DNA of 53,382 nucleotides from Clostridiales bacterium (GTDB taxonomy: Bacteria > Bacillota > Clostridia > Peptostreptococcales > Acidaminobacteraceae). The translations under genes and the position numbers were made by a program. The DNA lies in NCBI GenBank assembly GCA_016933835.1, contig JAFGAC010000020.1, positions 1-53,382 on the forward strand. The letters are read 5' to 3'. Position 1 is the stretch's first letter. Every line of letters starts with the position of its first letter. Below, piece after piece: positions 47,082-53,382 of the stretch. The notes under the pieces were generated by a model. The model was not told the DNA's origin and searched no databases. It saw only the letters and a list, made by a program, of their open reading frames with translations.

Positions 47082-48216
47082 TTAATTTACCCCCAACTCT
47101 GTAGACAATATCCACTGTTTTTTTCAATCCAATGTTATCCTCAGATTGCTGCGGTCTTACAATAATTATTTTACAGCGAAATCCTTTTCCATCTAAATAA
47201 TTGAGGTGTTTCTTTATCTCATCATCTAAATAGGCTGTTATATATACAATGACATCTTCTTTATTCAATTTTTTCCCATTATAGTTCATGAATTGTGAAA
47301 AAGACTGCCTTTTATAATAACTCATTCCTGCCATCATTTCCAACGCATTCATCTTATGCTTAAGCCCCGTCTTAGGATTTAATAATTCTTTATCCGTTCC
47401 GCCCATCAACTTGCTGTTTGTTGCAATCCCAAATTCAATTTTCTCATTATAAAAATAATCAACCAAACTCGCGCCTATTTCAATTTCTGTTTCAACCATA
47501 TCTCTATCATGAAATTGCCAGTCATTTTCATGAGTTCTTATATCAATAAAAATCACAGCTGATCGTTTTGCATTATAATCATACTTTTTCACCTGAAGTT
47601 TATTCATTTTTGCTGTTGAAATCCAATCAATATCTGAAAACGGTTCAGAATATGTATAATCTCTGGATCCCGAAACATCTAAGACATCAGGAAAAATCCA
47701 TCTTTTCACATGCCATTTTCCACTAGGCTTCAGAGGCATAAGCCCAATTTTCTCAATCGGGACTAAACGCGGGTAAACAATAAGAGTGACTGGCAAATGA
47801 ATATTCTTTTCAGATTTCAATATTCCATAATAATCACCTGATGTAATCTTTACATCTAAAAGAGAATAGTAGCCTCTCTTTTCAACAATCACTTCATATT
47901 TTCTAGTCAATTTTTCATAACTTCTCAGAGAAGTGATAATGGTATGTTCATTACTTAACTTTTCTTTTGTCTTATATATTTTTTGATTGGATATATTAAA
48001 GTTTTCCGGAATATCAGCTGTTATCTTTATCCATGGTAGTGGCAGTATCTTATAATTTGCCAGCATGAAAGTCATATCAACAGGAATGCCGGGAAACACT
48101 CTATCAACGTTCAATTTTCTTTCAAAAACAATATTTTTCAAACTTATATTTTTCCAATAAATTTGAATACCCCAAAAAACAGGAAAAGAGAATAAAATTG
48201 CTAAAAACCACACCAT
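47074..48216 (-). CDS. DUF58 domain protein
   Basis: 380 residues. A short N-terminal hydrophobic segment (VWFLAILFSFPVFWGIQIYW) is followed by a beta-rich middle, then the DUF58 core SDIDWISTAKMNKLQVKKYD and a VWA-like stretch starting SAVIFIDIRTHEND. DUF58 proteins regularly accompany MoxR ATPases and are thought to be chaperone-like or envelope-related. It lies between moxR (5 bases) and the membrane protein gene (overlap). Confidence 0.88.
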   Translation of the reverse strand: MVWFLAILFSFPVFWGIQIYWKNISLKNIVFERKLNVDRVFPGIPVDMTFMLANYKILPLPWIKITADIPENFNISNQKIYKTKEKLSNEHTIITSLRSYEKLTRKYEVIVEKRGYYSLLDVKITSGDYYGILKSEKNIHLPVTLIVYPRLVPIEKIGLMPLKPSGKWHVKRWIFPDVLDVSGSRDYTYSEPFSDIDWISTAKMNKLQVKKYDYNAKRSAVIFIDIRTHENDWQFHDRDMVETEIEIGASLVDYFYNEKIEFGIATNSKLMGGTDKELLNPKTGLKHKMNALEMMAGMSYYKRQSFSQFMNYNGKKLNKEDVIVYITAYLDDEIKKHLNYLDGKGFRCKIIIVRPQQSEDNIGLKKTVDIVYRVGGKLND

Positions 48217-48221
48217 GTTAT

Positions 48222-49169
48222 CTATCCTTTCCTAAAATTTTCTGTAGGAACCGGTACTTCTCTCAGAATATTTTCAAGAATTTGATGATGTGAAATGCCC
48301 ATTGCTTCGCTGTGAGAAGATAAAATAATACGATGCGATAAAACCTCTTTAGCTAATCTTTTTATATCATCTGGCAACACATAATCTCTTTCATGAATTG
48401 CCGCATATGCCTGCGCACCTTTAAAAAGTGCCAGCGTTCCCCTGGGACTCACCCCTAAATCTAAGTCCTTATGTCCACGTGTCTTGTTTACTATTTGAAC
48501 TATATAGTTCATGACGGCATCTGATACGAATATTTTCTCGACTGCTTTTCTAGCTTCAAGGATATCATCTCTACCGGCAATTGATTTAAGTTCTAGTATA
48601 GGATTATCTTCTTTAAATCTATGCAGTATTTTCATTTCTTCATCTTCACTTGGATATGCCATGGCAATTTTCATAAAAAATCGATCCAATTGCGCTTCAG
48701 GCAGATCAAATGTACCTGATGTCTCAACAGGATTTTGAGTCGCAATAACAAAAAAAGGTTCTTCAAGAGGATACGTCACACCATCTACAGTCACTTGATG
48801 TTCTTCCATAGCTTCTAATAGGCTAGATTGCGTTTTAGGAGTTGCTCTGTTTATTTCATCAGCCAGAATCACTTGATTCATGACGGGTCCTTTTTTAAAA
48901 ACAAATCTTCCCTCTTTTTGATTATAATAATTTATTCCCACTACATCAGATGGCAGCAAATCAGGTGTGAATTGCACTCTGCTAAAACTGGATTCAATTG
49001 ATTTTGCTAAAGATTTTGCCAAAAGTGTCTTACCCATTCCCGGAACATCCTCTAAAAGTATATGACCTTTACACAAGATGCTTACAAGAATCAAATCAAT
49101 CACTTCATCTTTTCCAACAATGACTTTCTGTATATTTTCTCTCAATTTATTTCTCAACTCAACTACCAT
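48222..49169 (-). CDS. MoxR family AAA+ ATPase
   Basis: 315 residues from ATG at 49169, seven bases after AAGGAG. AAA_3 signatures: Walker A LLEDVPGMGKTLLAKSLA, Walker B VILADEINRATPKTQ, sensor region FVIATQNPVET and LPEAQLDRFFMKI, and the C-terminal lid (VSPRGTLALFKGAQAYA, DVLPDDIK). MoxR ATPases act as chaperones maturing metalloenzymes or envelope complexes together with DUF58/VWA partners. First gene of the three-gene operon. Confidence 0.93.
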   Translation of the reverse strand: MVVELRNKLRENIQKVIVGKDEVIDLILVSILCKGHILLEDVPGMGKTLLAKSLAKSIESSFSRVQFTPDLLPSDVVGINYYNQKEGRFVFKKGPVMNQVILADEINRATPKTQSSLLEAMEEHQVTVDGVTYPLEEPFFVIATQNPVETSGTFDLPEAQLDRFFMKIAMAYPSEDEEMKILHRFKEDNPILELKSIAGRDDILEARKAVEKIFVSDAVMNYIVQIVNKTRGHKDLDLGVSPRGTLALFKGAQAYAAIHERDYVLPDDIKRLAKEVLSHRIILSSHSEAMGISHHQILENILREVPVPTENFRKG

Positions 49170-49329
49170 GCTTTCATCTCCTTGATATATAATTACAGTT
49201 ATATTGTACTTTATATGAAACATAAATATTTTTACACTTTCTTAATGAACATTAATGAATAAATTTTCTGATTATTTGTCATATTATTTCATTTTATAAT
49301 AAAAATTTCTTTTCAAATTGTGTTTTTTA

Positions 49330-49436
49330 TAATAAAATGAAATAGATAAGCTGATTATATTGGTTTATCTCATCTGAATCCCTACTAATATGGCGTTGTA
49401 AAGGAGCATTTGTCGAAATGCTCCTTTACATTTTTT
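49330..49436 (+). ncRNA. Candidate small RNA ending in a strong terminator
   Basis: No reading frame leads into the plus-strand terminator at 49398-49436. Upstream are a TATAAT at about 49331 and a possible internal hairpin (AGATAA ... TTATCT, about 49347-49373). A transcript of ~100 nt is possible. No -35 of quality was seen, so this is tentative. Confidence 0.3.
49398..49436 (+). terminator. Strong plus-strand terminator with no visible gene
   Basis: GTAAAGGAGCATTT, loop GTCG, AAATGCTCCTTTAC, then ATTTTTT. The minus strand lacks a T run, so the orientation is plus. It lies in the ~345-base gap between moxR and the Panacea-domain gene; the remainder of the gap is AT-rich and includes the probable moxR promoter side. 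Confidence 0.85.
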
Positions 49437-49514
49437 GTGCTTTTTATATATATTTATATACATCGTATATTTGTCAATTTAATAACAGTCTAATATTTTG
49501 ATTTTCTTCCTCTT

Positions 49515-50513
49515 CTAGTGTCTGATTTTTTCGAATAAATCTTCCGAATAATCTTTGATATCTGCTATATTTAACATCTTATACTTATCGTAGACCTGAT
49601 TGAAATACTTATCAATTATGTCCTTCCTTATAATACGATATGATGATTCATCATCAGTAAGTCCAACCCCAGTTTCTTTCCAAGGCGTTGTAGCATGAGT
49701 CATATTTTCAAGAATCTTGCCACTATAACAACCAAAATAATTTATTACAGCATCAATGACTTCTTTTTCGCTATCAGACAAATCAAAACACTCAAATTGC
49801 TTTTGATTGTCATCTATAGGATTATATCCATGATTCTTGTACTTAAAATAAATATCCCGATATACTGGACCATGAACCCACGCTTCGCAATCTTCACTAA
49901 ACATAAAATTTCCTATGAATACTTTATGGAAAGCCTGAGCAAAATAAAGCAATTTCTGTAACGCTAGTGGCGTTATTTCAATACTTCTAGAAATAATGTA
50001 ATTGCATGCACTGTCAATTTTAGTTTCTGCAAAGCAAATTTCGACTTTACCAATCAACATATTTGTAGCATCAAAGCTCTTTTTAAATGCAGTTTCTGTC
50101 ACTTTATCTTTATTTGTTACCAAAAACTCTAGGAAAGACTCAGGTGATTCATTCATCCTCTTAAGTTGATCAGAGTATGTTTTTGATGGAATATCTCCAT
50201 TAACAAATCTCGTTAAAGTTGTTTCACCCCATCCTAACAATAATGACATAGGTCTTTTACCAATATCATATTTTTCAAGTAGATCAATTATTTCTGGGAC
50301 AGTAATTAGTCCTTCTGCGACTCTAAATGCTCTATCCATAGCAGCTAAATTATGATCTCTTAAATCAGAGACGAAAATTTCATTTCCGCACTCTGAACAG
50401 TGTGCTATCTTCTCTTTAAAATTGATGTGTCTGCCTTTAATATCTTTTGCTCTTTCAATTTCATCAATTCGATAGTCCATATATTCTCTACACTCTTCAC
50501 AAAATGCTCTCAT
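49515..50513 (-). CDS. Panacea (SocA/DUF4065)-domain antitoxin with MqsA-type zinc finger
   Basis: About 332 residues. The N-terminus has two CxxC pairs (CEECREY and CSECGNE), as in MqsA/YgiT-type proteins. A helix-turn-helix-like region follows (about 70-130; GWGETTLTRFVNGDIPSK). The C-terminal half is a Panacea domain (IEITPLALQKLLYFAQAFHK, EAWVHGPVYRDIYFKYK), a domain shared by antitoxins paired with many different toxins. The start is ATG at 50513, eight bases after GGAGG; an upstream GTG overlaps that site. It follows a small candidate toxin gene by about 20 bases. Probably also represses the operon. Confidence 0.85.
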   Translation of the reverse strand: MRAFCEECREYMDYRIDEIERAKDIKGRHINFKEKIAHCSECGNEIFVSDLRDHNLAAMDRAFRVAEGLITVPEIIDLLEKYDIGKRPMSLLLGWGETTLTRFVNGDIPSKTYSDQLKRMNESPESFLEFLVTNKDKVTETAFKKSFDATNMLIGKVEICFAETKIDSACNYIISRSIEITPLALQKLLYFAQAFHKVFIGNFMFSEDCEAWVHGPVYRDIYFKYKNHGYNPIDDNQKQFECFDLSDSEKEVIDAVINYFGCYSGKILENMTHATTPWKETGVGLTDDESSYRIIRKDIIDKYFNQVYDKYKMLNIADIKDYSEDLFEKIRH

Positions 50514-50534
50514 ACATTTCACCTCCTCGCCAAT

Positions 50535-50959
50535 TTATCTAAACAAGAATTTTAATGGCATATTTCTTTCATGGAATGATACAATAACCATAAACTCTTC
50601 CCCATTCCTTGTCTGAGTTTTATTCGTTTTTATGTAGATATCTACCGAAACTAACTCACCCCATCTATCTAACTCATACTCTTTATTAAAAACATATAAG
50701 ACTTCATGAGAAAATTCGGGATTCTTATTATTTACTGCATAACAAAAATCATCAAATTCTAAATTCATTAGGATTTCTTTTTCTTTCCTTGAATCGATTT
50801 TATAATCCTCGATAAACTGTTTGTTTTCTTCTCGATTGCTATTTCTCGATATGGTATATTTATTTTCAAGAACTTGTCCCTTCAGTACTTTTAGATATGC
50901 TTTAATATCTTCAGGTGAGAAATCCAGTATTTTTTTGTCTCAACTATCTGTTCACTCAT
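50535..50959 (-). CDS. Candidate toxin of the Panacea TA pair, frame crosses an A7 slippery site
   Basis: ATG at 50959 has a strong AGGGGG site seven bases upstream and encodes MSEQIVETKK, but that frame soon stops. Slipping back one base within A AAA AAA (50930-50936) continues as ILDFSPEDIKAYLKVLKGQV and on to LYVFNKEYELDRWGELVSVD and VIVSFHERNMPLKFLFR, with no further stop. The product would be about 140 residues. It lies just ahead of the Panacea antitoxin gene, the standard toxin position. I do not recognise a named toxin family with certainty (MqsR-like is possible). Either it uses -1 frameshifting or an A-run mutation has inactivated it. Confidence 0.6.
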
Positions 50960-50980
50960 TCGGCATCCCCCTCTGTTATA

Positions 50981-51019
50981 TCGTATTAATAGCATACCCA
51001 TTTAATACGAAATTATCAA
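50981..51019 (-). promoter_or_regulatory. Promoter and operator of the Panacea TA operon
   Basis: TTGATA (51014-51019), 17 bases and TATGCT (50991-50996) on the minus strand. TCGTATTAA (50981-50989) and TTAATACGA (51002-51010) form an inverted repeat that straddles the -10, a good place for autorepression. Confidence 0.75.
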
Positions 51020-51020
51020 C

Positions 51021-51046
51021 ATAAATGTATCAATTGATACATTTAT
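51021..51046. promoter_or_regulatory. Perfect 26-bp palindrome upstream of the TA promoter
   Basis: ATAAATGTATCAA and its exact complement abut at 51033/51034. With no loop it is more likely a protein-binding site than a hairpin. It lies immediately upstream of the -35. Confidence 0.7.
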
Positions 51047-51114
51047 TTATTTTCATATTATATAAAGTATGTTTCATCTTTTTTAACATGTAGAAACTTC
51101 CTTATGTCTTCAAC

Positions 51115-51367
51115 ACTTGATGTCATACCACACTCAGGTAGAGCAACAACAAGTCCATGATTTAAGACATTCTCACGCAACATTATTGATTGACATGAAC
51201 TTTTTACTATTGGTAATATCAAAGAGACTTGGTCATGAAATTATAGAAACAACGCTACAAACCTATTCGCATTTATATCCAACAAACATGGTGAAGTTGC
51301 CGATCGATTGCAAGAAATCAATCTTAATAACTTCAGACTTAAACAATCAATTGAAGAAAAAGAATAA
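51115..51367 (+). pseudogene. Tyrosine recombinase remnant, frameshifted
   Basis: VHDLRHSHATLLIDM and ISKRLGHEIIETTLQTYSHLYP are the HxxR and His/Tyr boxes of an integrase. Around 51285 the frame shifts, and the normal C-terminus (NKHGEVADRLQEIN through SIEEKE, stop at 51365-51367) continues in another frame. All sequence upstream of the HxxR box is missing. It lies between two toxin-antitoxin pairs, evidence that this region came with mobile elements. Confidence 0.85.
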
Positions 51368-51382
51368 GTTGTATCACATAAT

Positions 51383-51426
51383 AAAAACTCTGCAATCCTT
51401 GAATTTACAAGGATTACAGAGTTTTT
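51383..51426 (+). terminator. Terminator after the integrase remnant
   Basis: AAAAACTCTG-C-AATCCTTG pairs with CAAGGATT-A-CAGAGTTTTT across a six-base loop; A and T runs on both sides make it bidirectional. Confidence 0.85.
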
Positions 51427-51542
51427 ATCCGTTATTCCCACTCGATACCGATTAGTTTGCACCTAGTGTTTTTTGTTGATAAATAGTAATTTATCGTGTT
51501 CATATTATCACTATTTTTAGTGGAGAATTTGACAGTTAAAAT

Positions 51543-51562
51543 TTTTGGAGTCAAAATGGAGT
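51543..51562. repeat. GGAGTCA repeats 3' of the integrase remnant; half of an inverted pair
   Basis: TTTTGGAGTCAAAATGGAGT followed by CA holds two GGAGTCA words 12 bases apart, the position of integrase arm sites. TTTTGGAGTCAA (51543-51554) recurs inverted at 53274-53285 on the other side of the AbiE genes. Confidence 0.4.
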
Positions 51563-51578
51563 CAGAACGCACACTGTT

Positions 51579-52490
51579 TTAATTAATTTTTTCCCAAATC
51601 CCATGATCTACAGACCACTTCAGAAAAAATTCTTTATCATTAATCAAAGCGTCAAATATTGGCTCTAAAAACTGTTTCAACCGATTAAGTACTAAATCAA
51701 ATTCAGGTAATTCCATCTGAATTGATAACTGAAAACGCTTCCATTGAGAAACTAAAAATGCGTTGCTGTAAAAATTATTAATCCTCTCAAAACTATTTTT
51801 GTCATAAGGTGTTGCTCTATGCGTTATGGTTCCCCCTATGGCATCTTTTAACATTTGTCCATCAAATTCAAAAATACTGGATAGATAATATATGTCGAAA
51901 AAATCCTTCATTCGGCTAGTTCCTTCCATCCGTTTTAAAATTGCATCAAATTTTTCGGCAATCGTACTTTCTAAGGAATAAGTATATACTTTAGGTTCTT
52001 CAAAGTCAGGCAATCTCGTCTTTAAGCTCCGCACAACAGCTTCTGGAACAATTACATCATCTACACCTAAATCAATCGAGAACGGAACTCTAACTTGCTT
52101 AATGCGCCCTACAAATTTAACAGATACACCAGGATACTCTTTTTCTTGTGTGATGACTTTTGCCTCTAAAACTTCAAAAGAAACAAAATCATTTTCCGTA
52201 GAAACATTCACAATTTCTTCCATTACTTTTTTTACCTTATCCATTTCATTGGTCATTTTACGCATAAGAAAATCTATATCTTGTGTCGCTCTACTTTGAA
52301 AATTTGTAAGCGTATAAATCAAAAGCCCACCCTTTAGTACAAAATGACTACAGTAAGGCGAAAATGATAGTCTTCTCAAAAATTCTTCTTGGCAAAATAA
52401 CTGTAGACACATTTGATAATTAAGCCCAGTTTCTTGAGCTTGCTTTTTTAACCGTGTTAATATAGATGCTCCCAAATCCCTCATAGCCAC
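51579..52490 (-). CDS. AbiEii-type nucleotidyltransferase toxin
   Basis: 303 residues with the AbiEii/DUF1814 nucleotidyltransferase signature: FVLKGGLLIYTLTNFQSRATQDIDFL (G-G-x-x and the DxD-like acid), followed by EYPGVSVKFVGRI, SIDLGVDDVI, STIAEKFDAILK and RMKDFFDIYYL. Known AbiEii-like toxins (type IV TA) modify tRNA or bind GTP and cause growth arrest during phage infection. Length and motifs look intact. It overlaps the antitoxin gene by ten bases. Confidence 0.92.
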   Translation of the reverse strand: MAMRDLGASILTRLKKQAQETGLNYQMCLQLFCQEEFLRRLSFSPYCSHFVLKGGLLIYTLTNFQSRATQDIDFLMRKMTNEMDKVKKVMEEIVNVSTENDFVSFEVLEAKVITQEKEYPGVSVKFVGRIKQVRVPFSIDLGVDDVIVPEAVVRSLKTRLPDFEEPKVYTYSLESTIAEKFDAILKRMEGTSRMKDFFDIYYLSSIFEFDGQMLKDAIGGTITHRATPYDKNSFERINNFYSNAFLVSQWKRFQLSIQMELPEFDLVLNRLKQFLEPIFDALINDKEFFLKWSVDHGIWEKIN

Positions 52491-53077
52491 ACCCCTATTG
52501 TCTTGCGCATTTTAGTCTCTGTTCTTAGTATTTTTGCATAATCCAATAAACGAGGGATATTTTTCTTGGAATCTTTTATATATGCCTGTATTGCTTTATT
52601 AAAAATCTCCACATCCATTTTATTTTCATGCCTCAAACAATCACAAATCACATGTTCACGATTGAATATTTTTATCTGAGTTTCTTCAATAAAAACCTTA
52701 TCTACGCCTAGTTCTAACTGAGCTTTCGGAATATAATAAGGTTTCACCATAGGGTAGTCAATTTTGAATCTAGATTTTGTTGAATGCTTATCAACTGCCA
52801 AGCACCACTTTGATGGTGTACGATCTGTATAACCATAAAACTGAAGGGCACTTTCCATACAAAGTACCGCATCTGGAAAAAGTCGTACAATTACTGCTAC
52901 TTCACTAAAGGAACGATCATCTTGCCATTGATAATAACCATACTTTATTTTTTCAACATATCCTTCTTCTATCAATTTTTTAACAAAGACACTATATATG
53001 CGATGATGGCTAAGGTCTTTTGTTCTCATGATACCATTATGTCTTTCAAATATTTCTTTTGCTGTTTTAATATCCAT
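52481..53077 (-). CDS. AbiEi-type antitoxin/transcriptional regulator
   Basis: 198 residues: an N-terminal winged helix (KEIFERHNGIMRTKDLSHH, LIEEGYVEKIKYGYYQW) and the AbiEi C-terminal domain (YTDRTPSKWCLAVDK, VKPYYIP, IFNREHVICDCLRH, and a tail rich in Lys/Arg). AbiEi neutralises AbiEii without direct binding and represses the operon. First gene of the pair; ATG at 53077 follows AAGGAAGGA. Confidence 0.9.
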   Translation of the reverse strand: MDIKTAKEIFERHNGIMRTKDLSHHRIYSVFVKKLIEEGYVEKIKYGYYQWQDDRSFSEVAVIVRLFPDAVLCMESALQFYGYTDRTPSKWCLAVDKHSTKSRFKIDYPMVKPYYIPKAQLELGVDKVFIEETQIKIFNREHVICDCLRHENKMDVEIFNKAIQAYIKDSKKNIPRLLDYAKILRTETKMRKTIGVWL

Positions 53078-53139
53078 AACGACATCCTTCCTTTATAGGT
53101 ATTCATGGTTAGAGTTTTTTTAGACTTGTTCTTCTTATT

Positions 53140-53168
53140 ATTATATCTGCTTAGCGATATCAAATCAA
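53140..53168 (-). promoter_or_regulatory. Promoter of the AbiE pair
   Basis: TTGATT (53163-53168), 17 bases and TATAAT (53140-53145) on the minus strand, giving a leader of ~55 nt before the AbiEi start. Confidence 0.75.
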
Positions 53169-53173
53169 TAATA

Positions 53174-53207
53174 CTTTGTCCGCAATTAAAAACATTTGCG
53201 GATAAAG
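53174..53207. repeat. Inverted repeat upstream of the AbiE promoter
   Basis: CTTTGTCCGCAA and TTGCGGATAAAG are nearly complementary across a 10-base centre, six bases upstream of the -35. AbiEi proteins bind inverted repeats at their promoters, so this may be its operator; a transcription stop is the alternative. Confidence 0.45.
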
Positions 53208-53211
53208 TGAT

Positions 53212-53250
53212 AAATCCCTCCTTGAGAAGCCATTTCTCAGGAAGGGATTT
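53212..53250. terminator. Hairpin beyond the AbiE operon
   Basis: AAATCCCTCCTTGAGAA and TTCTCAGGAAGGGATTT pair with one offset around GCCAT. A/T flanks are short, so terminator function is probable but not certain. The last ~130 bases of the window show only the inverted TTGACTCCAAAA repeat (53274-53285) and no gene. Confidence 0.55.
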
Positions 53251-53382
53251 TAAGTTAAAATATTTAAATCATGTTGACTCCAAAATAAATTAGAAATATG
53301 AAAAACTAGACGATAAGAAGCAATTATTAAACATTAGGAAACACCAGAAATAACTAACGATAAAATTTCCTTACTCCCACTC

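Overview
The window is AT-rich, low-GC Gram-positive sequence. Single-chain PurL fused to its glutaminase, a T-box on asnA, RFN and preQ1 riboswitches, AGGAGG-type ribosome binding sites, Zur/ZnuABC and a HesB-like selenoprotein read through UGA all point to an anaerobic member of the Clostridia (a Peptostreptococcales/Tissierellales-like lineage is a guess). About 43 kb of conserved housekeeping genes, nearly all on the minus strand, lies between two accessory, defence-type regions.

Left accessory region (1-5900). A truncated membrane diguanylate cyclase gene is followed by a Fic AMPylator with an unusual cluster of repeats at its promoter. Next comes a small, decayed integrative element. 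Its ends are a 73-bp direct repeat containing the 3' half of tRNA-Arg(UCG) (2409-2481 and 5826-5898). Inside are an apparently intact type III toxin-antitoxin locus (ToxN/AbiQ-like endoribonuclease plus three 35/36-nt antitoxin RNA repeats with promoter and attenuating terminator), an unrecognised gene, a defence-type (UG/Abi clade) reverse transcriptase that has lost its N-terminus and has one in-frame amber codon, and the C-terminal half of a tyrosine integrase. Eight tRNA genes follow (Arg-UCG, Leu-UAG, Lys-UUU, Gln-UUG, His-GUG, Arg-UCU, Gly-UCC, Pro-UGG).

Core (6700-49200). This holds rph-rdgB-yfcE; a secreted cell-wall amidase; an oligopeptide ABC transporter (oppBCDF, then oppA as its own unit); ligA-pcrA; T-box-controlled asnA; feoA-feoB plus a small Cys-rich partner behind Fur-like boxes; a BaiN/YhiN-type flavoprotein; riboflavin importer ribU under an FMN riboswitch; zur divergent from znuABC; queT under a preQ1 riboswitch; a phosphatase/cupin pair; a MATE exporter; the purine operon purL-E-C-F-M-N-H-D divergent from a LysR regulator; the hidden HesB-like selenoprotein gene; and a moxR-DUF58-membrane protein operon.

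Right accessory region (49200-53382). It contains a terminator-ended stretch that may be a small RNA, a Panacea (SocA)-domain toxin-antitoxin pair whose toxin frame crosses an A7 slippery heptamer, a frameshifted integrase remnant, and an AbiEi/AbiEii type IV toxin-antitoxin pair bracketed by short inverted repeats.

The most interesting items are the tRNA-Arg element with the type III TA and RT remnant, the selenoprotein, and the toxin gene that needs a -1 shift exactly at A AAA AAA. Function calls rest on motifs read by eye; no database search was run.
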